Source: Candidatus Thorarchaeota archaeon (lineage in GTDB: Archaea; Asgardarchaeota; Thorarchaeia; Thorarchaeales; Thorarchaeaceae). Taken from it: a stretch of DNA of 49,778 nt. This document shows, piece by piece, positions 6,848 to 14,370 of this stretch. Made by a program: the position numbers and the translations under genes. Positions within the stretch are counted from its first letter, which is position 1; the number at the start of each line of letters is the position of its first letter. The stretch is taken from NCBI GenBank assembly GCA_011364905.1, contig RDNZ01000018.1:1-49778 (forward strand), in the 5' to 3' direction. The notes under the pieces were generated by a model that had not been told where the DNA came from, searched no databases, and saw nothing but the letters and a program-made list of their open reading frames with translations.

Positions 6848-9493
6848 TTAGACTAAGGGTTGGTACCCAGCGTAACCCTCTGTATCAACGGTTGTTTCTA
6901 CCTTTTCGAGGATGCGTTCGATGCTTTCGAGAGCACCCAGTTTGAAAAGCGGACTGTTGTTATTACCGCAGTGGTATGAATATGTACACAAAGGACAGCC
7001 ATCTATGGTCTTGCAATCACATTTTTCAAGTATTGTCTTTGACCTTCTAAATGCTTCATCTAATTTTGAGAACAGCAATTTTGATGCTCCATTTCCTCCT
7101 GGACTGCCATCATATACAAAGATGATGCCTGAGTCGCCCATTGAAACACCGCCAATCTCATGCGTCCCTCCGCCTGTGAGCATATCACTTGACTCAATCA
7201 GAACATGCTCAAGTGCATGAAAAGCCCCACCAAAAAGCTCTGCAGGACCCAAGTGGGGGCCTTCTAGGTGATTCATCTTTCCTGACGAGAAATCATTGAC
7301 AGTCTTGGTTGGTTCTGGAGCCGTAAATGCAAATCCACGAGTTCTGTATTTATAGACAAGTGGCGTCGAGAGAGGAGATCTGTTCAACACACGTCCAGTC
7401 CTGGTTTCTTTCTTTACATAGCCATCAACTGTCTGGGTCATCTCAAGTGTGCAATAAACTGCATTCAAACCTAGGATCTTGCTCCGTTCTATGATGTTAA
7501 TGATTCTAGGCATGGTTGAATAAAGAGGCTTTGTGTGAGTGCTTCTGTCTTTGTAAGGAACAACAGTGGCACGACCCAATCCTGGTGTGTACTTGAAGTC
7601 TACAGACAGGTAGTTCTTCCCACCATGAAGATAGATGGCTCCCGGGTGAAGCTCCTGAGCCGCCATTGGCATAGAGCGTTCTCCAAGACTCTTCTTCTCT
7701 GTCTTTATCTGAACAGTATCGCCTATCCCCCTGATGCTATAACTGCGCCATGCTTTTCGTGCTTGATCAAAATCAATGACCCGAACCGAATCATCATCTT
7801 TGATACGAATCATCCCTTCATCTTTGAGAGTTTCAATAATCGCTTTATGTCGTGCGAAGTCAGACACCTTCATTTTTCCGCTCAATGCGGCAGCGATTAG
7901 CTGATAATATCCAACAACCTCATTCTCAGGTTCCATATAAGCAGCATCGATGTCAGAGAAGTATTTGTCCGGTTGATGCCGATAGAAAGATGAGATAGGG
8001 TCATTTTCCCTCAATGCGAGAATTGCCACGCTCTCTTGCCCCTGTCGTCCAGCACGTCCTACTCGTTGTGTGAGCCGCGTGATTGAAACAATCATGCTGA
8101 CCACACTGTCCAGATCACCAATATCGATTCCAAGTTCCAGAGTGGGTGTGGAAACAATAACTGGCAGGTCACCGGACCTGAACTGGTCCTCTACGTTGCT
8201 TCTATAGCTCTTTGACAGTCCAGCTCTGTGCACCTTTGATGTAATCCCAGTGTCCGAGATAAGCATGTTAAGAACTTCAGCTTCTGAGTGTGTGTTCCCA
8301 AAGACCAGTGTCTTGAAGTCGCCTTGTTGGAGCTGGCTAACAAGGTCAACGATCATGCTGTACTTGCTTCTCATGCCAGGATAGTACATCATGAAATGTA
8401 CTGGCCCTCTTTTTGCAGTTTCTGACTCAATGAGTGTGACTTCCGAATCAAAAAGCATCTCAGCAAACTCTTTGGGATTCGAGACCGTCGCAGAGGCTCC
8501 TATCTTCTGAAACCGTCCACACTCGAGTTCTAGTCTTTTCAAGACATAGTAGACATTTGTCCCCATGGAGCCGGTGTATAGATGAATCTCATCGAGAACA
8601 ACAAATCGCACGGTTCGTAGGAGAGGTACGAGTCGAGATTGTGACCACCCAAGATGATAGTGTAAAACATCAGGATTCGTTAGGAGTATATCAGGTGGAG
8701 CGTCGTATATCTTCTCTCGAGCGTTTTGAGAAACGTCGCCGTCAAAGATTGATGCTGTGAGATTTGAGGCTTCACACATCTGCTGTACCTTGTCGAACTG
8801 GTCTCTGGCAAGGGCTTTTGTTGGGTATATTAGAAGCGCTCTGACACCGGGATTGCCAAATGACTCTTGAACGGAGAGAAGCAGCTTCCGGATTATTGGA
8901 AGTATAAAGCCCTCTGTCTTGCCTTGCCCTGTTGGAGCCGCAATGACAACATCCTGACCGCCCTCAATTGCGTTGAAAGAGTCCTCTTGAAACTTGTAGA
9001 GCGTCACAATGCCCCGGTCACGGAGGTAATCTTTCAGTCGAGTGGGGATACTGAGTTGGTCGATATCAACGCCATATTCTGCATCTGTCGCGGGCATAAG
9101 CTGATATTTGACAAGATAATCTCTTCCGCTAGTGAGTAACTTTCTAATGGGATCTGGAAGCTCATCTAAGTCGCCTCCACCCTCACTCACCAATTTGGCA
9201 ATAGCTTCGTTTGACTGGACCCGAGAGCTTGGGTCCAACTTACGCTTCCTCTTTGTTTCAGTAGCACCTGACCCAAGATACTTCTTCTTCCGGTAGTCTG
9301 TGATTGAAGGTGCGGTACCTGCTTGAACCTGTTTTGAATATGCTTCATAGGCATCAAAAAGGTCGGTCTTCCTACCGCCCACAGTAACCTCTACATTGCA
9401 GGACGAGCAGGTCACAGTCCAGATGTCCCCGCCTTTCTGAAAGTCAAGACGAGAACCGCATTTTGGGCAATGTAGTACAGGCACAAGTATCAC
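6848..9493 (-). CDS. DEAD/DEAH-box DNA helicase with N-terminal zinc ribbon and DUF1998-type C-terminus (MrfA/YprA-like)
   Basis: This is a superfamily 2 helicase related to MrfA/YprA and Hrq1. An N-terminal zinc ribbon has Cys9, Cys12, Cys29 and Cys32. A basic linker (KRKRKLD) follows. Walker A is APTGQGKT at 186-193 and Walker B is DEIH at 301-304, with a lid domain ending in an R-x-GRAGRQG finger. The C-terminal MrfA-type cysteine cluster is Cys825, 827, 833, 836 and 842. Bacterial MrfA repairs mitomycin-C lesions, so a role in DNA repair or remodelling is likely by homology. The frame starts with GTG at 9493, but the GTG at 9482-9484, five bases after GGTGAT, is a better-supported start. 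It precedes arcS by 15 bp. Confidence 0.88.
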   Translation of the reverse strand: MILVPVLHCPKCGSRLDFQKGGDIWTVTCSSCNVEVTVGGRKTDLFDAYEAYSKQVQAGTAPSITDYRKKKYLGSGATETKRKRKLDPSSRVQSNEAIAKLVSEGGGDLDELPDPIRKLLTSGRDYLVKYQLMPATDAEYGVDIDQLSIPTRLKDYLRDRGIVTLYKFQEDSFNAIEGGQDVVIAAPTGQGKTEGFILPIIRKLLLSVQESFGNPGVRALLIYPTKALARDQFDKVQQMCEASNLTASIFDGDVSQNAREKIYDAPPDILLTNPDVLHYHLGWSQSRLVPLLRTVRFVVLDEIHLYTGSMGTNVYYVLKRLELECGRFQKIGASATVSNPKEFAEMLFDSEVTLIESETAKRGPVHFMMYYPGMRSKYSMIVDLVSQLQQGDFKTLVFGNTHSEAEVLNMLISDTGITSKVHRAGLSKSYRSNVEDQFRSGDLPVIVSTPTLELGIDIGDLDSVVSMIVSITRLTQRVGRAGRQGQESVAILALRENDPISSFYRHQPDKYFSDIDAAYMEPENEVVGYYQLIAAALSGKMKVSDFARHKAIIETLKDEGMIRIKDDDSVRVIDFDQARKAWRSYSIRGIGDTVQIKTEKKSLGERSMPMAAQELHPGAIYLHGGKNYLSVDFKYTPGLGRATVVPYKDRSTHTKPLYSTMPRIINIIERSKILGLNAVYCTLEMTQTVDGYVKKETRTGRVLNRSPLSTPLVYKYRTRGFAFTAPEPTKTVNDFSSGKMNHLEGPHLGPAELFGGAFHALEHVLIESSDMLTGGGTHEIGGVSMGDSGIIFVYDGSPGGNGASKLLFSKLDEAFRRSKTILEKCDCKTIDGCPLCTYSYHCGNNNSPLFKLGALESIERILEKVETTVDTEGYAGYQPLV

Positions 9494-9662
9494 CGGAGTC
9501 GCTGGATTTCACATCCATTGCCTATGTCTTATCAAACTTTGGAACAGGCTGATTCAAGGGCTGTTCAGGATATTCGTATTTGATTAGGGCAGAATAGAAG
9601 AAAAGCCCCCAAAAACCCCTGATAATAATCTTGCTCCAGAAAACCAAGGTGATAACAACAAG

Positions 9663-9669
9663 TTTATAA
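9663..9669 (+). promoter_or_regulatory. TATA box for the first thioredoxin gene
   Basis: TTTATAA lies about 57 bp before the chosen ATG at 9726. That places the expected start of transcription near 9692 and leaves a leader of about 33 nt containing the purine run GGGAGA. The spacing is typical of archaeal promoters. Confidence 0.5.
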
Positions 9670-9725
9670 CGGCTGTGCATGCAATTTGCACAACCGACTC
9701 GCACCGGAGACGGGAGATAATTACA

Positions 9726-10088
9726 ATGGTCGAAGACATTAGTTCGGATGATTTGCAGAAAGTCATTGGAGAGCACAAGGTTGTATTCGTGGACTGCCAT
9801 GCAGTCTGGTGCGGCCCCTGCAGAACCCTAGGTCCAATCCTCGAAGAGTTGGACGAGAAGTATGAAGGTAAAGGTCTGAAAGTCGTAAAGCTCGATGTTG
9901 ACAACAATAGGGAATTCAGCATGGAGAACCAAATCACTGGTGTTCCAAGCGTGCTTGTATACTCAGAGGGCAAGAGAGTCATCTTTGATGATGGCGCAGG
10001 CAGAAAGATGGACAAGCTGGTCGGTGTGATGCCTCCAGAAGTCTATGAGCAGATTGCAAACAATCTTCTTGCTCCGGAAGCCGCATAG
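9726..10088 (+). CDS. Thioredoxin
   Basis: This is a 120-residue single-domain thioredoxin with the classic WCGPC active site (Cys29 and Cys32) and the cis-proline segment TGVPSV. It reduces disulfides in the cytosol. An extra cysteine at residue 24 (VDCHAVWC) stands where most thioredoxins have Phe or Ala beside the active-site strand. The frame can be extended upstream to 9675, but the ATG at 9726 matches the family's usual N-terminus and the TATA position. A GC-rich hairpin with a T-rich tail follows the stop, so it is probably monocistronic. A second thioredoxin gene lies 870 bp downstream. Confidence 0.93.
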   Translation: MVEDISSDDLQKVIGEHKVVFVDCHAVWCGPCRTLGPILEELDEKYEGKGLKVVKLDVDNNREFSMENQITGVPSVLVYSEGKRVIFDDGAGRKMDKLVGVMPPEVYEQIANNLLAPEAA

Positions 10089-10094
10089 ACCTAT

Positions 10095-10113
10095 GAGGGG
10101 AAAATCTCCCCTT
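10095..10113 (+). terminator. Hairpin terminator after thioredoxin
   Basis: AGGGGA (96-101 of this stretch) pairs with TCCCCT (10107-10112) around a five-base loop. It starts seven bases after the thioredoxin stop and is followed by a pyrimidine-rich run (CACTCTTTCTTTG). The opposite strand carries the end of a convergent gene about 76 bp away. Confidence 0.55.
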
Positions 10114-10188
10114 CACTCTTTCTTTGTAGGGTTGAATCCTAGTTGGATTAGTATCCGACATGGAAGAAACAAAGTTGAACTTCGAGTT

Positions 10189-10812
10189 CTATGATTGTAA
10201 GAGAAGTACAAATAGCAGAGTAAAAGGGACGTAATAGCACTCGTAGAAAAGAGCCCTTCTAATCCAATAGCCCTTGGTGTGTATTTTGGCTTTTAGCCAA
10301 GTGGCTACTTCATCAATTTCCTGAGAGTTTCTGAATAACTTAGTTTTCTCCAGATTGTCCTTCAGATCAGACCTTCTTCTTTTTAGAGAAGATGCGACCC
10401 ATATTATGAGTAAAGGCAATGAAACTGCTGCTATTATTCCACTCAGAATTCCATAGACAAATCCTAGTAGGTATGCACTCATTGCCATAATTAGTAGGAA
10501 TACAAGTAGATGCAAGATTGGAAGAAAATAGAGTAATGGCCCATGTCGGGACCCGAAAGACCGTGCCACTTTCAACCGGGTGTTTGCTAGAAAAGCTGCA
10601 GCCACTTTAATTGCTTCCTGTGTGTCTCTTGCATAGATATCAAGTTTCAAACTAGTTTCTTCGATAGCGGGAATCACCCCGACATGGTCTTCGTCCTTTA
10701 TGGGATAGTAATTCATTTTGATAGCAGACGAAGGGATGTGCAGTACTTTCGCTATTTCCAGATGGTCGTATACTCGAATTACCTCACTGACCATCTCACT
10801 GGAATCGGACAT
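10189..10812 (-). CDS. Membrane protein with a central hydrophobic pair and C-terminal helix, unknown function
   Basis: This 207-residue protein is not recognised. A soluble N-terminal part of about 100 residues is followed by two strong membrane segments (LLYFLPILHLLVFLLIMAM, then the GFVYGILSGIIAAVSLPLLI region). A charged helical loop comes next, and the protein ends in a last hydrophobic stretch (YYVPFTLLFVLLLQ). I chose the ATG at 10812 because GGGGAT lies four bases upstream. The longer frame from 10830 lacks such a site. The gene sits between two thioredoxin genes, convergent with the first and divergent from the second. There are no catalytic motifs to suggest an activity. Confidence 0.6.
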   Translation of the reverse strand: MSDSSEMVSEVIRVYDHLEIAKVLHIPSSAIKMNYYPIKDEDHVGVIPAIEETSLKLDIYARDTQEAIKVAAAFLANTRLKVARSFGSRHGPLLYFLPILHLLVFLLIMAMSAYLLGFVYGILSGIIAAVSLPLLIIWVASSLKRRRSDLKDNLEKTKLFRNSQEIDEVATWLKAKIHTKGYWIRRALFYECYYVPFTLLFVLLLQS

Positions 10813-10958
10813 CGTAATCCCCTTTATCAATTCTTGTTCATGAATTAGGATATATCTTACTGACCAAAGTCATCAAGGTGTAAGTCATCGTCTTTTATCC
10901 AGCAAGTAGTAAATGCCTGTCAAGCAAGATTCATAGCCTGCCGAGTATCCGAGAGCAC

Positions 10959-11330
10959 ATGGTCGATGATGTATCTCCCGAAGTAATCGAGCAGGTCAGC
11001 AAGAAGGCCAAGCTACTCTTCGTAGATGCATGGGCTCCTTGGTGCGGACCGTGTAGAGCGTTGACGCCTATTCTTGAGGAGCTTGACGAGAAGTATGTGG
11101 ACAATCCAGATGTCAAGTTTCTAAAAATCAACACGGAGAACCATCGAAAGTTTGCAATGGAAAATGGCATTCATGCAATTCCGTGTGTATTGATCTTCTT
11201 TAACGGAGAACCGGCCAAGTATGAAGTTGATGATTCCAAGGGCGGGGGCAAGAAATTTCTGAACAGACTGATTGGTTTGCGTCCGATAGAACAGTATGAG
11301 AATGTGATTAGATTCTTCAGCGACAAATGA
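10959..11330 (+). CDS. Thioredoxin (second copy)
   Basis: This is a 123-residue thioredoxin with the active site WCGPC (Cys29 and Cys32) and cis-proline in HAIPCVL. It carries an additional cysteine next to that proline. An insertion rich in Gly and Lys (DDSKGGGKK) precedes the last helix. It is clearly related to the upstream thioredoxin (both share a PILEELDEKY helix) but has diverged well beyond a recent duplication, so the two probably serve different partners. It is transcribed away from the membrane-protein gene across a ~145-bp divergent region. The gamma-carbonic-anhydrase-like gene follows 76 bp later with its own TATA-like sequence. Confidence 0.92.
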   Translation: MVDDVSPEVIEQVSKKAKLLFVDAWAPWCGPCRALTPILEELDEKYVDNPDVKFLKINTENHRKFAMENGIHAIPCVLIFFNGEPAKYEVDDSKGGGKKFLNRLIGLRPIEQYENVIRFFSDK

Positions 11331-11353
11331 AGCACGCAACAAGTCGCATGATA

Positions 11354-11361
11354 TTTTATAT
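11354..11361 (+). promoter_or_regulatory. TATA-like element before the gamma-CA-like gene
   Basis: TTTTATAT lies in the 76-bp gap, about 50 bp before the TTG start. It is followed by a strong ribosome site, GAGGTGAT at 11395-11402, four bases before TTG at 11407. That ribosome site is what fixes TTG as the start. Confidence 0.4.
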
Positions 11362-11406
11362 GACTGCACGGGGGCAGTTATTCTATAAAGAACCGAGGTG
11401 TGATAC

Positions 11407-11931
11407 TTGCCAGTACTACCATTTGGTGACAAACGTCCAAAAATAGATCCGCAAGCATATGTGAGTCCTCAAGCAACAGTCATGGGGAATGTAGAGATAG
11501 GTCCAGGTGCTAGTGTCTGGCCGGGAGCAGTTGTTCGTGCGGACCAGGCTTCAGTCCGAATTGGAGAGAACACTTGCATTCAGGACAGTGTTGTTATCCA
11601 TGCTCATAGTGAGGAAAACCCTACTATTATTGGAAATAACACTATCATTTCCACCGCTTCTGCCATACATGGTGTCTATGTGGGAGACAATGTGAACATA
11701 GGTGAAGGGTGTGTTATCTTTGATGGTGCTACCTTGGGAGAAGGAGTGTCCTTGGCACCGGGGAGTATTGTCCCGCCCAATATTGTAATTCCTCCCAGAA
11801 CACTGAACTCAGGAGCACCTGCTGCACAGATCAGGGAAATCTCACGTGAAGAGATTGAACAGCATACAATCCGGACAGAAACAATCACGCAAGTCTTCCT
11901 GAAACTGCGGAGATGGCAACAGTCCATCTGA
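11407..11931 (+). CDS. Gamma-carbonic-anhydrase-like hexapeptide-repeat protein with one Zn ligand replaced
   Basis: The 174-residue protein is a left-handed beta-helix with isoleucine-rich hexapeptide turns and a C-terminal helix, as in the Cam/YrdA/PaaY group that forms trimers. Residues matching Cam Arg59, Asp61 and Gln75 are present (Arg44, Asp46, Gln59). Of the three zinc histidines, the first (His65) and third (His88) are present, but the second, five residues before His88, is Thr83 within IISTASAIHG. CO2 hydration is therefore doubtful; either an altered metal site or another acyl-transfer-like role is possible. The start is TTG behind GAGGTGAT. It converges on the M24-fold gene with no gap between the stops. 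Confidence 0.82.
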   Translation: MPVLPFGDKRPKIDPQAYVSPQATVMGNVEIGPGASVWPGAVVRADQASVRIGENTCIQDSVVIHAHSEENPTIIGNNTIISTASAIHGVYVGDNVNIGEGCVIFDGATLGEGVSLAPGSIVPPNIVIPPRTLNSGAPAAQIREISREEIEQHTIRTETITQVFLKLRRWQQSI

Positions 11932-13092
11932 TCATATAGTCTCTCGAGCTAGCGATGTGAGATTTTCGCATCCATCCTCTGTTATCAGGATAACATCAGC
12001 CATCTTGACAATACCCACTCCCGCAACGAAACCAGTGGGATAAATAGAGAAGACCATGTCCTCTCGTAGGGATTGCTGAATCCCAGGAACAATATAAGGA
12101 GGCTCATGGAGGTCGAGCCCTATTGAGTTGCCCATGGGCTGCACTATTATATCAGAAGAGAAACTCCTGCCTAGCTTTTTCAAAGTCTTCTCAGCAACAT
12201 CCTTAACCTGAGCTTGTGGCTTGAGTCGTTTTTCAAGCCCCATAGCAGCGTTGGACACGTATTCAAAGAGCTTCCTTTGTTTGTCCGTGGGTTTACCAAG
12301 GTGAATTGTTCTTGCGACACTCCCGAAATATCCTGCGTGACTTACTGTAATGTCCAGAACCACAAATTGATCATTCCTTATTCTTGAAGTACTGGGCACT
12401 GCAAAAGGAAGCTGAGCCTGAGCTCCTGAGAGAACTGTAGCGTGGATTCCACGCTGTTGACCACCTGCGCCTCTCATAGCTGATTCTATCTCTAAAGAGA
12501 CCTCTTCCTCTGACTTATCCGAGGATACCAGCTCTAAGGCGGTTCGAATTCCAATCTCGCCAATGTTCACAGCTTTGCGTATCGCATCAATTTCTGCTGC
12601 ATCTTTGATGTTCCTTAATCTCCATAGGTTCTCAGAGAAGTCCTTGAATCCAGCTTCGGGTAATGACTGCTTTAATATTTCAAACTCTCGCACTGAGAGC
12701 CACTCGTGCTGCAATCCTACCATGCTTCCAGAAAGACCGTATTCTTTCAAAACACCAGTAATCTGGTTCCAGAACCCAGCTCCTCCAGTGCCTGACCAAT
12801 CGGCGAACCTGGTTTCTTTGAATGGTCGGATTTTCGCCATTACAGGATCTCGATTGGAGACGAGTTCTTGTTTGTCAGAAAGGAGAAGCTGTGGCTGATT
12901 ATTCTCAGTGATCAGACAGCCAATTGGACCGTCCACACCTCTGAATTGATAGCCGGTTAAGTATTGAACGTCCTGTCTATGAGTGACGAGTAATGCATCG
13001 ATTTCTTCTCTGCGCATGGCGCGATGCACTTTGTCAATTCTCTGAGGTGTGAACTGCATGATTCGGGTCTCGCTATGGTTTGAAAATTTCAT
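11932..13092 (-). CDS. M24 (Xaa-Pro peptidase/creatinase) fold protein without its metal ligands
   Basis: The protein has the two-domain layout of prolidase/aminopeptidase P: a creatinase N-domain (about 15-160) and a pita-bread domain (165-380). Five residues bind the two metals in active enzymes: Asp, Asp, His, Glu, Glu. Here the corresponding positions are Asp247, Ser258, Asn322, Tyr351 and Met364, so four of five are lost. The substrate-side His329 of 'LDLHEPP' is kept. Creatinase, which is metal-free, shares this fold, so a metal-independent enzyme is possible, as is a peptide-binding pseudoenzyme like the FACT Spt16 N-domain. ATG at 13092 has no clear ribosome site; the ATG 12 codons later is an alternative. 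Confidence 0.85.
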   Translation of the reverse strand: MKFSNHSETRIMQFTPQRIDKVHRAMRREEIDALLVTHRQDVQYLTGYQFRGVDGPIGCLITENNQPQLLLSDKQELVSNRDPVMAKIRPFKETRFADWSGTGGAGFWNQITGVLKEYGLSGSMVGLQHEWLSVREFEILKQSLPEAGFKDFSENLWRLRNIKDAAEIDAIRKAVNIGEIGIRTALELVSSDKSEEEVSLEIESAMRGAGGQQRGIHATVLSGAQAQLPFAVPSTSRIRNDQFVVLDITVSHAGYFGSVARTIHLGKPTDKQRKLFEYVSNAAMGLEKRLKPQAQVKDVAEKTLKKLGRSFSSDIIVQPMGNSIGLDLHEPPYIVPGIQQSLREDMVFSIYPTGFVAGVGIVKMADVILITEDGCENLTSLARETI

Positions 13093-13174
13093 TCTGTATT
13101 TATGCGTTGCCGATTTTGGTAGTTCATTTAAGCTTCTTGTCGTAGTAAAATCGACCTTGAGGAAACATAAATGA

Positions 13175-13252
13175 TGGCGGGACCGCCCGGATTCGAACCG
13201 GGGATGACCAACTCCGCAGGCTGGTGCCTTATCCAGGCTAGACTACGGCCCC
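13175..13252 (-). tRNA. tRNA-Arg (anticodon GCG)
   Basis: The reverse strand folds into a complete cloverleaf: acceptor GGGGCCG/CGGTCCC with one G-U, D-arm GTCTAGCCTGGATAAGGC, anticodon stem CCAGC/GTTGG with loop CTGCGGA, and T-arm CCCGG-TTCGAAT-CCGGG. The discriminator is G and CCA is encoded. The anticodon 34-36 is GCG, which reads CGC and CGU (Arg). A TATA element (TCTATAAG on this strand, 13276-13283) lies about 23 bp before the 5' end. No intron is seen. G15 in the D-loop is the site modified by the ArcS/RaSEA pathway in archaeal tRNAs in general. Confidence 0.95.
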
Positions 13253-13275
13253 GTTCATCGAGGGACCTGATTTGA

Positions 13276-13283
13276 CTTATAGA
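13276..13283 (-). promoter_or_regulatory. TATA box of tRNA-Arg(GCG)
   Basis: On the reverse strand TCTATAAG ends 23 bases before the first base of the tRNA, the usual archaeal TATA-to-start distance for a tRNA transcribed with almost no leader. Confidence 0.55.
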
Positions 13284-13323
13284 GTCTTCGCTGGGAGAAG
13301 GTTCCGATAGGAATCATTGAGCG

Positions 13324-13530
13324 TTACACGAGCTGCATTTGAAGCAACTCGACCACTGCACGTCCTTTTAGCTTAGTAACGCGAAGTGTATGATCTGAAG
13401 TCTGGAGGATGAAGTGTTCGCCCTCTTCCAAATTCTCGAGTACAGACTTGCCCATGGGACCATTAAGGTATCGAGTGAACCTGTTTACGACCCGATTTGC
13501 TGATTCACCCCGTCCAGTTGAGAAACTCAT
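13324..13530 (-). CDS. Small basic protein between two tRNA genes, unknown
   Basis: This 68-residue frame reads in the same direction as the flanking tRNA-Arg genes and is preceded by its own ATG and a purine-rich GAGGTCAATCAC stretch. It has a basic N-terminal helix (NRVVNRFTRYLNGPMGKSV) followed by two or three short strands (HFILQTSDHTLRVTKLKGRAVVELL). I do not recognise a family. Codon use looks ordinary for the window and the reading frame is clean, so I treat it as real but unassigned. The C-terminal half could be a small beta barrel. Confidence 0.55.
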   Translation of the reverse strand: MSFSTGRGESANRVVNRFTRYLNGPMGKSVLENLEEGEHFILQTSDHTLRVTKLKGRAVVELLQMQLV

Positions 13531-13607
13531 GTGATTGACCTCGTTTTCACCATTTATGTCAGTCTATGTCTTTTAAACTCCGAGAGAGAGCAGAAATTAA
13601 GAATACA

Positions 13608-13685
13608 TGGCGGGACCGCCCGGATTCGAACCGGGGATGACCAACTCCGGAGGCTGGTGCCTTATCCAGGCTAGACTACGGCCCC
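13608..13685 (-). tRNA. tRNA-Arg (anticodon CCG)
   Basis: This gene is identical to the tRNA-Arg(GCG) gene over all 78 nt, including the encoded CCA, except for one base: 13650 on the plus strand is G where the other copy has C at 13217. The loop is CTCCGGA and the anticodon CCG, reading CGG (Arg). All stems pair as in the other copy. A TTTAAAAA element on the reverse strand (13699-13706) lies about 14-20 bp before the 5' end. The change is exactly at wobble position 34. Confidence 0.95.
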
Positions 13686-13698
13686 AAAAGCTTGGCTG

Positions 13699-13706
13699 TT
13701 TTTAAA
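13699..13706 (-). promoter_or_regulatory. TATA-like element of tRNA-Arg(CCG)
   Basis: The reverse strand reads ATTTAAAAACAGCC just upstream of the tRNA. A second A/T block (TCTTTAAAGAT) lies ten bases further. Either could serve as the TATA element. Confidence 0.4.
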
Positions 13707-13725
13707 TCTTTAAAGATTTGCTACA

Positions 13726-14247
13726 TTAGACAATGATATACTCCAGGCCTGTGAGCCACCAAGCTCCTCGTTTATTCTTGACGAATCCTTTCTTGTATTC
13801 CAGAACAGGACTCCCGAACAGTGTTACTGCACGATTATTCAACCTTTCAATCCTGGCAAGGACGGTCCTACGTTTGTTGCTATTTCCGAGAAGGTCTCGA
13901 GCAAGTTCGGGTGTGGTGGCTCCTTCGTTTCGAATAAAGTACGCCAACAGCTTGCGATCAAGCTCATCAGCACACAGGTCATTACGAGCAGCGTCATTTA
14001 ACTCACTAAGCTGGACGCTAGTCCCCTGCGAACTTTCGAGATGCTCAACCCGAGCTTTTAGATCATCCACATCTTGAATCAAGTCATACATAACGGGTGG
14101 TAGTTCCTCATCCAATCTCCAGACAACAGCATCATAGATGTACTTCTGGCGACCTCTCTCTCCTGCTATCTGATCGATTCTATCTAAAAGGTCCTGGTCA
14201 ATCCTAAAACGGATACTCACCATTTCGGGTTTTTTCTTCTTACTCAT
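13726..14247 (-). CDS. Transcription regulator: ribbon-helix-helix, coiled coil and winged helix
   Basis: The 173-residue protein begins with a ribbon-helix-helix domain (about residues 9-50: VSIRFRIDQDLLDRIDQIAGERGR, given here in summary as strand-helix-helix). A short coiled coil follows around 60-75 (DLKARVEHLESS), then a probable winged-helix domain at about 90-165 with an 'ELARDLLG...RRTVLARIERLN' recognition region. Combining two DNA-binding folds in one chain suggests a dimeric regulator of two-part sites. It is divergent from the charged-protein gene; a palindromic TTTTATAA block in the shared gap could serve both. Its 3' end lies 40 bp from tRNA-Arg(CCG). Targets are unknown; self-regulation or control of the divergent gene is the natural guess. 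Confidence 0.72.
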   Translation of the reverse strand: MSKKKKPEMVSIRFRIDQDLLDRIDQIAGERGRQKYIYDAVVWRLDEELPPVMYDLIQDVDDLKARVEHLESSQGTSVQLSELNDAARNDLCADELDRKLLAYFIRNEGATTPELARDLLGNSNKRRTVLARIERLNNRAVTLFGSPVLEYKKGFVKNKRGAWWLTGLEYIIV

Positions 14248-14322
14248 AAAACGACCACCCTTAGACCTGTTTGCACTTGCTGTTGACGTGAAAAGGTTTC
14301 TCTTCTTTATGGCCCGACACAG

Positions 14323-14330
14323 TTATAAAA
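14323..14330 (+). promoter_or_regulatory. Shared A/T-rich promoter block between divergent genes
   Basis: TTATAAAA here gives a predicted start near 14350 for the rightward charged-protein gene, 20 bases before its ATG at 14371. Read on the other strand it gives TTTTATAA, which could promote the regulator gene. The spacing favours the ATG at 14371 over the upstream GTG at 14341. Confidence 0.45.
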
Positions 14331-14370
14331 CAATCACAAAGTGTCGCTAATAGTGCGACGGTGGTTCAAT

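Noticed and set aside
13175..13685. Integration site of a mobile element at the duplicated tRNA genes
   Set aside because: No integrase gene lies nearby, and the interval holds only a 68-codon gene; simple tRNA duplication explains it.
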